Positions 1 to 8,779 of a stretch of 64,000 bases of DNA are shown one piece after another. Below the pieces are notes generated by a model, which was given only the letters and a program-made list of their open reading frames with translations, was not told the DNA's origin and did not search any database. This DNA comes from VXYL01 sp965243175 (lineage in GTDB: Bacteria > Pseudomonadota > Gammaproteobacteria > Pseudomonadales > Azotimanducaceae). The stretch spans positions 1,488,001 through 1,552,000 of the forward strand of contig OZ251532.1 of the NCBI GenBank assembly GCA_965243175.1. Direction: 5' to 3'. The position numbers and the translations under genes are program-made. Position 1 is the first letter of the stretch. The number at the start of each line of letters is the position of its first letter.

Positions 1-858
1 CGCCGCGCCGATGCCGATGCCGAACAGCCACTGATGCGACGCGGCCCTCGGCGCGGTCACCGGATCCGTGGCGATGAAGAACGCGCCCAGCATCGTGGCG
101 CCCGCGAACCAATGGAAGAGCGGCGAACCGAGGCTCGCGGAACTGCCGCCGTCGTAGAACGCCACCGCCGGCAGCGCGATGCCGAGCAGCACCGCGGCGG
201 GGATTCGCCAATGCACCACGCGGGTCGCTAGCAAGTAGATGCCGCCGAGCAGCGCCGCCGCGTTCACCAGCTCGAAGCCCGCGGCGCCGAACGACCCGAA
301 CGCCGCGCCCTCGGCAGCTTCGGCCACGGTGATCGCGCCGCGATGCTTGAGCGCGTCCAAGGCCGTCGCGCCGGTCACGGCATCGACCGCGTCCAGCGGA
401 TAGGCAAGCGCTTGCGGGTAGGCGACGAGGACTGCGGCGTAGCCCGCCATCGCTGGATTGAAGAGGTTGCGGCCCAGGCCGCCGTACACCTCCTTCGCGA
501 GCACGATGGCGATGCCCACGGCCACGACGCCGATCCACAACGGGGCGGCCGGCGGCATGGCCAGCGCAATGAGCAGACAGGTCACCGGAACGCTGCGATC
601 CGCGAACGGGCGAACGGCGCGGCTGCGCAGCCACTGGCATGGCGCCTCAAAGGCGAGACCGGCCGCCAGCGCCACCGCGCACTGTGCGAAGACGAGCGGC
701 CCGAACGCCCAAGCCGATGCGCACACCGCCGGCACCAAGGCGATCAGTACGCGATCCATCACCGCCGGCGTGGACTCGGGCTTGGCGAACGGCGAACGCA
801 TCAAGTGTTCTGCGAGGCGTTCTCTGGTTCCGGGCGAGGATTCGGCGCCGGCGCTCAC
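1..858 (-). CDS. rnfD: RnfD, electron transport complex membrane subunit (3' end outside window)
   Basis: This is the N-terminal 286 codons of RnfD, the integral membrane subunit of the Rnf ion-pumping ferredoxin:NAD oxidoreductase. It carries a covalent FMN in known complexes. Translation from the GTG at 858 gives a short polar leader, several hydrophobic segments and the stretch LGRNLFNPAMAGYAAVLVAY, which is characteristic of RnfD. It continues through further membrane segments to ATDPVTAPR near the window edge. The C-terminus lies beyond base 1. The start overlaps the stop of the rnfB-rnfC fusion by four bases (GTGA), so translation is probably coupled. The frame stays open to the first base. 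Family assignment is strong; the start rests on the overlap. Confidence 0.9.
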   Translation of the reverse strand, partial: MSAGAESSPGTRERLAEHLMRSPFAKPESTPAVMDRVLIALVPAVCASAWAFGPLVFAQCAVALAAGLAFEAPCQWLRSRAVRPFADRSVPVTCLLIALAMPPAAPLWIGVVAVGIAIVLAKEVYGGLGRNLFNPAMAGYAAVLVAYPQALAYPLDAVDAVTGATALDALKHRGAITVAEAAEGAAFGSFGAAGFELVNAAALLGGIYLLATRVVHWRIPAAVLLGIALPAVAFYDGGSSASLGSPLFHWFAGATMLGAFFIATDPVTAPRAASHQWLFGIGIGAA

Positions 859-2366
859 CAGGCCCGGCGCTGCCGAAGCCGCTCTTCGCGTTCCGTCGCG
901 GCGCGTTCGGCTTCGCCCGCAAGACGCGCCGCTCGCGCTTCGAAGCGTTGCCGGGCGGTGTCCGCCGCTTCGCGCTGCCCGCGCTCGGTGCGCATGCGCG
1001 TCTTCAAGGCGCGGAACTCGTTGACCAGATCGATGCCGCTCGGGCAGACGGCGGTGCAGCCTCCACATTCAATGCAGCTGAACGCGGCCTCGTCGTCCAC
1101 GCCGCGTTCGAAGGCGTCGTGCAGTCCCACCGGCGAGAGTCCGGCCGGGCAAGCCGGTTCGCACCAGCCGCAATGGATGCACGCCTCGGCGACCGGCCTT
1201 GCTCCGCTCACGCAGAACGTCCCTGCCTCAACCACCGCTGCCGGCGAGGCTGGCCAACCGCTCAAGGCACCGCCGATGCGCAGCGGCCCGGCGATGCCCA
1301 GTTCGGCGAGCGGCGTGCCGAGAGCCAGCCAGCGTTCGCTGCCATCGACCGTTACGAGCCGTCTTCGCAGCGGTTTGCCAAGCCGCACGGCTTCGTAGAT
1401 CGCGAACAGCGTAGCCACGTTGAAGACGACGGCCTGCGCGTCCGTGGGATGGCCGTTCGGCGGCACGTCGCGGCGCAGCAGCTCCTGCACGAGACGCCGT
1501 TCGTCCCCGGCGGGAAACGGAATGTGGACTTCCACCGCCGGTTCAGGAAGGCCGCTGCCGGGCGACACGGCAAGCAATGGCCGCGCGCCCAAGCAGTCGC
1601 CCACGATGCGCAAGCCCGTCGCCACGCTCTCGAAGTGGTCGTGGAGCAGCGCCCGGTCGGCGTTCGCTTCGGGTTCGCTGGCCATGCCGTTGCCGATCAC
1701 CGTGTCCACGCCGCTAGCCAGCGCTTCGCGCAGCTTGCGCGCCGTGGGATAGCCAGCGCCGCCCATGCCGACGACGCCCGCCGCTTCGATGCGTTCGATG
1801 ACGGTGTCCGCGTCCTCATCGTCGCCCAACGGCGGCAAGTCCCCGTTCGCTGCGCTCGGCGGTGTTCGCGTGTCCATGGCCGCGTCCACCATCTCGATGC
1901 AGTCCACCGGGCACGCCGGCACGCAGAGTTCGCAGCCGGTGCAGTGGTCGTCGATAACCGCGTGCAGATACTTCGGCGCACCGGCGATGGCGTCCACCGG
2001 GCAGGCGTCGATGCACAACGCGCAGCCCACGCAATCGGCGGCGACGATGCGCGCCGTTCGCTCCTTCGGCGTCGGCAGTTCCGCGGCGACGGAGTCCCTC
2101 CCCAGCAACACCTCCAATTGCGCCACGGTGTGCGGACCTCCCGGTGCGCACAGATCGAGCCGCTCGCCATCGGCCACCGCTTCCGCGTAGGGCCGGCAAC
2201 CCGGGTAGCCGCACTGCGCACATTGGCTTTGCGGCAGCAGAGCGTCGATGGCCTCGACCACCGCCCCGGCGTTGCCCCTCTCCTTCGCGCGCAGAACCGC
2301 CTTGGCGATGGCGAGCAGCAGCCCGGCCACAAGCCCGACGGCGCCGAGCGCGAGCGCCGCGTTCAC
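855..2366 (-). CDS. RnfB-RnfC fusion protein (electron transport complex iron-sulfur subunits)
   Basis: A single 503-residue frame joins two subunits that are normally separate. Residues 1-28 form the RnfB membrane anchor. Residues 49-73 hold the RnfB cluster motif beginning CAQCGYPGC. Residues 112-155 hold two ferredoxin-type CxxCxxCxxxCP motifs. From about residue 186 the sequence becomes RnfC-like: GVVGMGGAGYPT at 198-208, then the nucleotide-binding core, then two 4Fe-4S motifs at C396/C399/C402/C406 and C431/C434/C437/C441. A short charged helix ends the protein. The N-terminal RnfC domain (the GGxHPPE region and barrel-sandwich) is absent, and the usual NGAECEP segment reads NGMASEP. 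The GTG start overlaps the rnfA stop (GTGA), and the frame shows no stop between the two parts. A sequencing or assembly error merging two genes is the main alternative. Confidence 0.85.
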   Translation of the reverse strand: MNAALALGAVGLVAGLLLAIAKAVLRAKERGNAGAVVEAIDALLPQSQCAQCGYPGCRPYAEAVADGERLDLCAPGGPHTVAQLEVLLGRDSVAAELPTPKERTARIVAADCVGCALCIDACPVDAIAGAPKYLHAVIDDHCTGCELCVPACPVDCIEMVDAAMDTRTPPSAANGDLPPLGDDEDADTVIERIEAAGVVGMGGAGYPTARKLREALASGVDTVIGNGMASEPEANADRALLHDHFESVATGLRIVGDCLGARPLLAVSPGSGLPEPAVEVHIPFPAGDERRLVQELLRRDVPPNGHPTDAQAVVFNVATLFAIYEAVRLGKPLRRRLVTVDGSERWLALGTPLAELGIAGPLRIGGALSGWPASPAAVVEAGTFCVSGARPVAEACIHCGWCEPACPAGLSPVGLHDAFERGVDDEAAFSCIECGGCTAVCPSGIDLVNEFRALKTRMRTERGQREAADTARQRFEARAARLAGEAERAATEREERLRQRRAW

Positions 2367-2941
2367 TGGCCGATGCCGCGCAGGCCGTAGAACGCGAGCG
2401 CCATGAAGCCCACCGTCACCAGCGCCAGGGGAGGCCCGCGCATCGCTTGCGGCACGGCGTCGTCGTGGATGCGTTCGCGCAGCATGGAGAACGCCGTGAG
2501 CGCAATGCCGAAGCCGAGGCCAGCGCCAATAGCAAGCAGCAGTGTGCGGCCCAGCGACAAGCCTTCGTCCACGGCGATGAGGGTCACGCCGAGCACGGCG
2601 CAGTTGCTGGTGATGAGCGGCAGGAAGATGCCGAGCATCCGGTGCAGCACCGGGCTTGCCGCGCGCACGAAGAGCTCGGTGAACTGCACGCTGGCGGCGA
2701 TGACGACGATGAACGCGACGATGCGCAGATACTCGATGCCGAACGGCACCAGCAGGTGCGCGTGTACCAGATGCGTGGCGAGGGCCGCCACGGCGAGCAC
2801 GAACATCGTCGCCAGCGTCATCGGCAGCGCCGTTTCCAAACGCCCGGAAGTGCCCATGAACGGGCACAGCCCGAGGAACTGCACCAGCACGAAGTTGTTG
2901 ACCAACGCCGCGGAGAGCAGGATGAGCAGCAGATCCGCCAT
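2363..2941 (-). CDS. rnfA: RnfA, electron transport complex membrane subunit
   Basis: This is a 192-residue polytopic membrane protein with the RnfA signature. It starts with a hydrophobic helix containing NNFVLVQFLGLCPFMG, continues with the conserved LITSNCAVLGVTL segment, and ends with a further hydrophobic helix. RnfA and RnfE form the membrane core that binds a 2Fe-2S cluster between them and couples electron flow to Na+ or H+ movement. The two cysteines expected for this role (in GLCPF and SNCAV) are both present. It lies 33 bases downstream of metG on the same strand and overlaps the rnfB-rnfC fusion by four bases. Length matches the family (about 193 residues). Confidence 0.95.
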   Translation of the reverse strand: MADLLLILLSAALVNNFVLVQFLGLCPFMGTSGRLETALPMTLATMFVLAVAALATHLVHAHLLVPFGIEYLRIVAFIVVIAASVQFTELFVRAASPVLHRMLGIFLPLITSNCAVLGVTLIAVDEGLSLGRTLLLAIGAGLGFGIALTAFSMLRERIHDDAVPQAMRGPPLALVTVGFMALAFYGLRGIGQ

Positions 2942-2974
2942 TGGTTGGCCCGTTGGCCGCGGCGCTCGCTTCGG

Positions 2975-4969
2975 CTAGGTGACCGACATGCCCGGCTCGG
3001 CGCCCGCATCCGGCGCGACGAGGAAGATGTCGCCACCGCCCGGCCCAGCCGCCAGCACCATGCCCTCGGAAACCCCGAAGCGCATCTTGCGCGGCGCCAG
3101 ATTCGCCACCACTACCGTCAGCCGGCCCTTCAACGCCTCCGGTTCGTAGGCGCTGCGGATGCCGGAGAACACGCGGCGGGTGTGGTCGCCCACGTCCAGC
3201 GTCAGTTCCAGCAGCTTGTCCGCGCCTTCCACATGCTTGGCTTCGAGCACCCGCGCCACGCGCAGATCCACGCGCTGGAAGTCCTCGATGCCGATGGTCG
3301 AATCGTCTTCGCCATCCGTTGCCGACTCTTCCTCGGCGCGGGTCGCGGCGACGATCTTGTCCACCGCCTTGCGATCCAGCCGCGTCAGCAGGGGTCGATA
3401 GCGATTGATGCGATGGCCCAGCAGCGGCTCGGCGGCATCGCTCCAAGCGAGCGGCGGCACTTGCAGGAACGCTTCCGCCTTGGCGGCCATCGCCGGCAGG
3501 ATCGGCTTCAGATACACCACCAGCGAACGGAAGACGTTGATGCCGAGCGAGCAGACGCCGTGGACGTCCTCGCGCCGCTCGGGATTCTTCACGTGCTTCC
3601 ACGGTTCCTGTTCCGCGATGTAGCGGTTGGCGCGATCCGCAAGCGCGGCGATGTCGCGCACGGCCCGCCCCACGTCGCCCGCCTCGTAGCGCACGGCGAT
3701 GCCTTCGGCGGCATCGGCCACCTCGCGCCACAGCGCTTCGTCGTGGATTTGCGCGGCGAGCGTGCCGTCGAAGTTCTTGCCGATGAAGCCGGCGCAGCGG
3801 GCGGCGATGTTCACCACCTTGCCCACCAGGTCCGCGTTGACGCGCTGCACGAAGTCGTCGAGGTTCACGTCCATGTCGTCCGAACGGGCGGAAATCTTCG
3901 TGGCGAAGTAGTAGCGCAGGTATTCCGGGTCGAGATGCTCCAAGTAGGTGCTGGCGTTGATGAACGTGCCCCGGGACTTGGACATCTGCTTGCCATCGAC
4001 CGTGATGAAGCCGTGGGTGTGAACGCGGGTCGGCGTTCGGAAATCCGACTGGGAGAGCACCGCCGGCCAGAACAGGCAGTGGAAGTTCACGACGTCCTTG
4101 CCGATGAAGTGATGCACTTCGGTCTCGGCATCCACGGCCCAGAAGTCCTCGAACTCGAGCCCCTCAGTGCGCTCGCAGAGGTTCTTGAAGCTCGCCATGT
4201 AGCCGATGGGCGCGTCCATCCAGACGTAGAAGAACTTGTCGGGCGCGTCGGGAATCGGAAAGCCGAAGTACGGCGCGTCGCGGCTGATGTCCCAGGCGCG
4301 CAAGCCGTCGTCGAGCCATTCGGCCAGCTTGTTCACCACTTCCGGCTGCACCGCCCCGCTCGCGGTCCAGCGCTTCAGGAAGTCCGCGAGCTGCGGCAGA
4401 TCGACGAAGTAGTGCTCGGATTCGCGCAGTTCCGGCTTGGCGTCGGAGAGCACCGAGCGCGGGTCGCGCAGCTCCGTGGCGTCGTAGGTGGCGCCACATT
4501 CGTCGCAGTTGTCGCCGGGCTGATCCTCCGCCCCGCAGCGCGGGCACGTGCCGCGCACCTGCCGGTCCGCCAGAAACAGCTTGCGCTGCGGATCGTAGAG
4601 CTGCGCCACCTTGGCCGTGTAGGTACACCCGCCGGCCTTGAGCCGGTTGTAGATCAAGGTGGTGTAGTGCTCGTTCTCCGGCGAGTGCGTGGAGTAGTAG
4701 TTGTCGTGGCTGATCAGGAAGCGCCGGAAGTCCTCCGCGTGCTCCACGCGCAGCCGATCGATGAGCGCTTCCGGCGTCACGCCTTCCCGCTCGGCCAGCA
4801 GCATGGTGGCCGTGCCGTGCGCATCGTCCGCGCAGACGTAGATGCACTGATGCCCCCGCAAGCGCTGAAAGCGCACCCAGATATCCGTCTGGACGTGCTC
4901 GAACAGATGCCCGAGATGAATGGCCCCGTTCGCGTAGGGCAAGGCGCTGGTGACGAGAATGCGGCGCAT
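2975..4969 (-). CDS. metG: Methionyl-tRNA synthetase
   Basis: This 664-residue class I aminoacyl-tRNA synthetase charges tRNA-Met with methionine in the cytoplasm. It begins MRRILVTSALPYANGAIHLG, which contains the HIGH-type signature (HLGH at residues 17-20). A zinc-binding knuckle follows (CPRCG...CDECG). The KMSKS loop reads KQMSKSRGT. The last ~110 residues form the dimerising tRNA-binding OB fold, starting near IEDFQRVDLRVARV. Length and domain order match the E. coli type (677 residues). The frame stays open upstream, but the ATG at 4969 is the correct start because the HIGH region follows at the usual distance. A candidate -10 (TATAGT) lies at 5006-5001. No convincing -35 was found. 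Confidence 0.97.
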   Translation of the reverse strand: MRRILVTSALPYANGAIHLGHLFEHVQTDIWVRFQRLRGHQCIYVCADDAHGTATMLLAEREGVTPEALIDRLRVEHAEDFRRFLISHDNYYSTHSPENEHYTTLIYNRLKAGGCTYTAKVAQLYDPQRKLFLADRQVRGTCPRCGAEDQPGDNCDECGATYDATELRDPRSVLSDAKPELRESEHYFVDLPQLADFLKRWTASGAVQPEVVNKLAEWLDDGLRAWDISRDAPYFGFPIPDAPDKFFYVWMDAPIGYMASFKNLCERTEGLEFEDFWAVDAETEVHHFIGKDVVNFHCLFWPAVLSQSDFRTPTRVHTHGFITVDGKQMSKSRGTFINASTYLEHLDPEYLRYYFATKISARSDDMDVNLDDFVQRVNADLVGKVVNIAARCAGFIGKNFDGTLAAQIHDEALWREVADAAEGIAVRYEAGDVGRAVRDIAALADRANRYIAEQEPWKHVKNPERREDVHGVCSLGINVFRSLVVYLKPILPAMAAKAEAFLQVPPLAWSDAAEPLLGHRINRYRPLLTRLDRKAVDKIVAATRAEEESATDGEDDSTIGIEDFQRVDLRVARVLEAKHVEGADKLLELTLDVGDHTRRVFSGIRSAYEPEALKGRLTVVVANLAPRKMRFGVSEGMVLAAGPGGGDIFLVAPDAGAEPGMSVT

Positions 4970-5000
4970 TGGAATCTGGCCGGGGGTGCGCGGGGCGCGA

Positions 5001-5006
5001 ACTATA
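5001..5006 (-). promoter_or_regulatory. Candidate -10 element upstream of metG
   Basis: On the minus strand this hexamer reads TATAGT, about 32 bases upstream of the metG start. It sits in an otherwise G+C-rich gap between the Mrr-like gene and metG. No TTGACA-like element is visible at 16-18 bases, so the assignment is weak. Confidence 0.3.
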
Positions 5007-5119
5007 GCAGCGTCCGCCGCGTGATTGGCGAGCGAGATCGGCTTCGCTCCGGTCTCCGAAGCCGCTTGGCCGGGCTGTTCTCCGCGGCGGATGTGCTCAC
5101 CGTCGCCACCCTGCTGGCA

Positions 5120-5202
5120 ATGCCGGAAATCGCCCTCTGGCCGCCGCGAACGATGGGCTACCCGTAGCTGACGCTCGATTCCTCCAGCACCTTGCGGTCG
5201 CG
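5120..5202. repeat. 83-bp dispersed repeat, copy A (overlaps 3' end of the Mrr-like gene)
   Basis: This 83-bp stretch matches 9759-9841 in the same orientation at about 74 of 83 positions by eye. A central core of about 29 bases is identical (CCGTAGCTGACGCTCGATTC and onward). In this copy the repeat forms the last 14 or so codons and the stop of the Mrr-like gene. In the second copy it is intergenic. It has no transposase nearby and looks like a small dispersed element. Confidence 0.7.
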
Positions 5203-5742
5203 CAGCGGCACGTCGGCCCGGATGTCCACCGGCAACTCCTCGTAGGCGTCGAGGAGCCGCTGCGCCAGTTCGTCCGGCCCCCACAGCCGGATTCGGAAGA
5301 ACGTCTGCGTGTTTCTATCCTTCACTGGCTTGGTGAAGCCGCCGAGACTCACGAGCAGACCGTGCTCGGCACGAAACGTCTCGAGATTGCCCATCAAGCG
5401 GTCGTACTCGGCCAAGTCCACGGGCCCTCGGCGCCCCTTCACCTGCACGCAGAGCCGAGGCTGGCCGAACCCCAACTCGCCAGCGCCGGCAACGATGTCC
5501 ACGCCGCCGTCTGGCCCGGCAGCGGTTTCCAGTACCTGGTAGCCCGAAGCGCGCAGGATGCTGGCGACGAGGTGCTCTAAGCGCACACCGGCGAACTTCT
5601 GCTTGAGACGGGCGACGATGCGATCCGCAATCAGCTCTTCTAAGTCGGCTTCTTCGTTTGGATCGGCAGGCGGCACCTCGGCCTCGGGACTTCTGGCGCC
5701 GTGTGGCGGTTCGGTCGCTGGCGTCCCAGGAATCCGGCTCAC
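5158..5742 (-). CDS. Mrr-like restriction endonuclease domain protein
   Basis: This 194-residue protein has a charged N-terminus followed by a Mrr-type nuclease domain of the PD-(D/E)xK fold. A helix ending LEHLVASILRASGYQV is followed by GPDGGVDIVAG, which supplies the catalytic Asp, and then CVQVKGR, which supplies the Q-x-K pair. Mrr-type enzymes usually cut methylated DNA (type IV restriction), although some only process broken ends. The GTG at 5742 was chosen because GGGAGGG precedes it by six bases; a TTG at 5748 is also in frame. The last ~14 residues (KVLEESSVSYG) come from a dispersed repeat that also occurs at 9759-9841, so the native C-terminus may have been replaced. It follows the SCP2-like gene by 46 bases. 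Confidence 0.75.
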   Translation of the reverse strand: MSRIPGTPATEPPHGARSPEAEVPPADPNEEADLEELIADRIVARLKQKFAGVRLEHLVASILRASGYQVLETAAGPDGGVDIVAGAGELGFGQPRLCVQVKGRRGPVDLAEYDRLMGNLETFRAEHGLLVSLGGFTKPVKDRNTQTFFRIRLWGPDELAQRLLDAYEELPVDIRADVPLRDRKVLEESSVSYG

Positions 5743-5788
5743 CGCCAACCCTCCCGCTGCTGGCAGTTCCTCCGTTCCCCGGCAGCGG

Positions 5789-6232
5789 CTAAGCGGTGCG
5801 GCGGGCCAGGGCGTCGTGCAGGCCTGTCATCCAAGCGTGTCCGGCCATTGCCTGGTCGTCTCCCTCGCGGCGCATCTTGCCGGCTGCGGTCGCTTCCGCC
5901 ACTTTTCGGCCCGCTTCGGCTGCCAACGCTTCGTTGCCAGCGAAGACCATGCGCGCTAGCGGCAGCACGGTCTGGTAGTCCGCGACGATGCGGAGATCCG
6001 CGTCGTCCAGAATGCCGCGTTCGACTTCGACGCCGCCATCCTGGACGCGCACGTACCAGCCGATGCGTCCTTCTGCGTCCGTGCCGAGATGCGCCGGGGC
6101 GTCGGTGAACACCTCGTTGAAGGTGAAGGACACGCCGCTCAAGTCGGCATTCCGCGACGCCTCCTGCAGGTGCTGCCGCGCCACCGCAACCCACTCGGCG
6201 CTGCTGAACTCGTAGCGGGTCTCGTCGTTCAT
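5789..6232 (-). CDS. Small SCP2-like protein of unknown function
   Basis: This 147-residue soluble protein has no signal peptide. The middle part (GRIGWYVRVQDGGVEVERG, then a hydrophobic DDADLRIVADYQTVLPLARM) has the alternating strand-helix pattern of SCP2 sterol-binding-like domains. The match is by pattern only, and I cannot name a family with certainty. It starts 18 bases downstream of the TonB-dependent receptor gene, on the same strand, and follows a PhyH dioxygenase gene. The three genes probably form one operon for uptake and oxidation of a hydrophobic or sterol-like compound. That role is inferred from context. Confidence 0.5.
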   Translation of the reverse strand: MNDETRYEFSSAEWVAVARQHLQEASRNADLSGVSFTFNEVFTDAPAHLGTDAEGRIGWYVRVQDGGVEVERGILDDADLRIVADYQTVLPLARMVFAGNEALAAEAGRKVAEATAAGKMRREGDDQAMAGHAWMTGLHDALARRTA

Positions 6233-6250
6233 CTCGGTGCTCCCGTGCCG

Positions 6251-8755
6251 CTAGAGTCGATAGTTGACCTGCAGGCCGAACGTGCGCGGGCGGCCATAGC
6301 GGTAGCCCACTTGGTTGAGTTCGTAGACGACGACTTCGTCGCCCAAGTTGCGGATGTAGGCGCCGATCTGCCAATCGTCGCGCCCCAGCAGGAGCTTCAC
6401 GTCGAACGTTCGGTACGCGGGCGCCGGACGTTCGTTGTTGGCCGTATTCCAGGATTCCGCCACGGCGTAGCCGTCCAGCCGAGCCTGCGAGTCGAAGCCG
6501 GCGAGTTGGAAGTCGTAGACCAGCGCGGCGTAGGCGCTGAACTCCGGCGCATTGGCGAGGCGGTTGCCAGGTTCGATGGCGACGCCGCCATAGCGTCCTT
6601 GGCCGGCCGCGCCGATGGCCGCCTCCCAATTCCAGTCGCCGCCGAAGTTCAAGCGCACGTTGTCGCTGAGCTGGGTGCGCACCTCGAACTCCATGCCTTG
6701 GCTCTGCGCATTGCCGGAGTTGACGTTGTAGGTGAACGGCAGCGGGTCGACCGTAACCACGTTGGTGATTTCGTCGCTGACGGCGATGATGGTGTCCTGC
6801 CAGTCGATCTGATACAGCGAGCCGACGAAACTCACGCGGCCGTCCGCGGTCGTCGCCTTGATGCCCAGTTCGTAGTTGACCACTTGGTCGCCATCCACTT
6901 GCTGCACGCTGAGCAGCTGCTGATAGTGCGATTCGGCTACCGCATCGTTGGCGCGCACCGCATCGAGTTGCGCAATGCGGGTCGCGACGCCGGTGTTGAC
7001 GATGCCCGGTCGGAAGCCGGAGGAGTAGGTGCCGTAGAGCATCCAATCCGCCTTCGGGCGCCAAGTGACGGTGAGCTTCGGCGACAGGAAGTTGCTCGGC
7101 GTGGACAGCTCGCTCACCGGATCCTCGCGGGAGTCGATGCCCGGCTGCGCCACGAGCAAGTCGTACTGCACGCGCGCGTAGCGGAGGCCGACGAGCACGT
7201 CCCAGGCGTCGTTCAGCCGATAGCCGACTTCGCCGAACACGGACTGTTCGCCGAAGGTGCGGTATTCCGTGTTTGCCTGGTAGATGACGTCGTTCAAGAA
7301 ACTGACGATTTGCCGTTGCCTCTCGATCGACACGCCGTCGAAGAACGAATACTGCAAGGCGCAGTGGGTATCGAGACCGTCGTAGACCGGGCTGCCGCCT
7401 TTGTAGCAGCCGTCGTGGTGCGTACCCTGGGACTCGTCGTCCTTGTAGTAGGCGCCGGCGGTCCATTGCCAGCGGTCGCCAGCATCGGAGATCAAGCGCA
7501 CCTCCTGCACCAAGCGCTCGGTGGCGCGATAGAAGATGCCGTCGCCGCCCAACGACGCCAAGGTGTTCGGCCCGCAGACGTCGTCGCCGAGCAAGCCCAA
7601 GCAGTTGGCGGCATTGACGAGGCCGCGGATGCCAGCGGAGAAGCGCGGGCTGGTTTCCTCGGAATAGTCCGTCTCGCGGTCGAACCACGAAGTGGACGCG
7701 GTGAGGGCGCCGATGGGCGTTTGCCACTCGAGGTTGAGGTTGTACATCGCCTGTTCGTCGTAGCCGCCGCTTTGGTGCGTGGGATGGGCGAGGTGGGTGA
7801 CGTAGGGGTCGCGGTTGTCGAACTGGTCTCGTTCGCCGCCGCAGGTGACGCCGGGAAGTTCGTATTCCGGCACTTGGCCGGCCGGATCCGACGGCGTCGA
7901 CTCCGAGAAGCAATGGAAGCCGAGCCCCGGGCCGCCGTAGTCGCCGTTGATGACGTTGACCATGGCCGAGAGCTCGAGGTCGTCGTTGACGAACCACGCC
8001 AGCTTGATGCGGCCGCCGTTCTCCAGGAACGTGTCGACGTCTTTCTCGTTGCGGGGCGCCACTTGGTCGAGAATGCCCACCCGATCCCGCCGATAGGCGA
8101 CGATGCGCGCCGCAATGCTCTCGCCCAGCGGGATGTTCAGCATGGCATCGGCGCGATAGGAGAGGCCGGACGACTCGCCGATGTTTTCGACGTTGCTCTG
8201 CGCGGAGTAGTCGAGCGCCGACGGATCCGGCTTCTTGGTGATGTAGCGTATCGAGCCGCCCAGGTTGCCTTCGCCGTACAGCGTGCCTTGCGGACCTTTC
8301 AGCACCTCCACCCGCTGCAAGTCGAACAACGCGCCGAGCGTCTGCGAGAGGCCGCCGGTGTTGCTGTCGGTCATCGGCAGGTTGTCCATGTAGACGCCGA
8401 CCATCGCGCCGCCGCCGCCCGAAGGCGGGGTGAGGCCGCGCACGGAGAGGGTGTTGTAGGTCTGCGAGTTGGTGCGGTAGGCGAGGCCTGGGATGGACTG
8501 GTAGAGCGTCTGGATGTCTTCGATGCCCTTGGCGATGATGTCCACGTCGGTGACGGCCGAGATGGTCAGCGGCGTGTCCATCAGGCGGGTGTCGCGATAG
8601 GTGGCCGAGACGATGATCTCTTCGACATCGCCGGCAGCGGCGACGTCGTCGGCAGCGGCGCTTTCCGCCTCCTCTTCCTGCGCCGCCACGCCGCCGACGA
8701 TCAGGACGGTCGCTGCGCCGATGGCGACGAAGCGGGCCAGTGCGTGCATTTGCAT
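6251..8755 (-). CDS. TonB-dependent outer membrane receptor
   Basis: This 834-residue outer membrane protein has a signal peptide (hydrophobic ARFVAIGAATVLIVGGVAAQ, cleaved after AQ). An acidic linker leads to the TonB-box region EEIIVSATYR. The plug domain then contains TPLTISAVTD and a VEVLKGPQGTLYGEGNLGG segment typical of this family. A long beta-barrel with alternating aromatic strands follows and ends in a terminal strand LQVNYRL, suited to BAM recognition. Such receptors import siderophores, cobalamin, sugars or other large substrates using TonB energy. The substrate cannot be read from the sequence. It lies 24 bases downstream of a PhyH dioxygenase and upstream of an SCP2-like gene, which hints at a lipid- or sterol-like substrate. 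The ATG at 8755 has a second Met two codons later. Confidence 0.93.
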   Translation of the reverse strand: MQMHALARFVAIGAATVLIVGGVAAQEEEAESAAADDVAAAGDVEEIIVSATYRDTRLMDTPLTISAVTDVDIIAKGIEDIQTLYQSIPGLAYRTNSQTYNTLSVRGLTPPSGGGGAMVGVYMDNLPMTDSNTGGLSQTLGALFDLQRVEVLKGPQGTLYGEGNLGGSIRYITKKPDPSALDYSAQSNVENIGESSGLSYRADAMLNIPLGESIAARIVAYRRDRVGILDQVAPRNEKDVDTFLENGGRIKLAWFVNDDLELSAMVNVINGDYGGPGLGFHCFSESTPSDPAGQVPEYELPGVTCGGERDQFDNRDPYVTHLAHPTHQSGGYDEQAMYNLNLEWQTPIGALTASTSWFDRETDYSEETSPRFSAGIRGLVNAANCLGLLGDDVCGPNTLASLGGDGIFYRATERLVQEVRLISDAGDRWQWTAGAYYKDDESQGTHHDGCYKGGSPVYDGLDTHCALQYSFFDGVSIERQRQIVSFLNDVIYQANTEYRTFGEQSVFGEVGYRLNDAWDVLVGLRYARVQYDLLVAQPGIDSREDPVSELSTPSNFLSPKLTVTWRPKADWMLYGTYSSGFRPGIVNTGVATRIAQLDAVRANDAVAESHYQQLLSVQQVDGDQVVNYELGIKATTADGRVSFVGSLYQIDWQDTIIAVSDEITNVVTVDPLPFTYNVNSGNAQSQGMEFEVRTQLSDNVRLNFGGDWNWEAAIGAAGQGRYGGVAIEPGNRLANAPEFSAYAALVYDFQLAGFDSQARLDGYAVAESWNTANNERPAPAYRTFDVKLLLGRDDWQIGAYIRNLGDEVVVYELNQVGYRYGRPRTFGLQVNYRL

Positions 8756-8779
8756 GTCGTTCCCCTCTCGTTCGCGCGC

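Noticed and set aside
343..2390. Long open frames on the plus strand across the rnf genes
   Set aside because: They are antisense to strongly conserved Rnf subunits, rich in Arg/Ala/His and without domain patterns; typical of high-GC shadow frames.
2367..3731. Upstream extension of the rnfB-rnfC frame
   Set aside because: It runs through rnfA and metG in another frame; the GTG at 2366 with GTGA overlap is the natural start.
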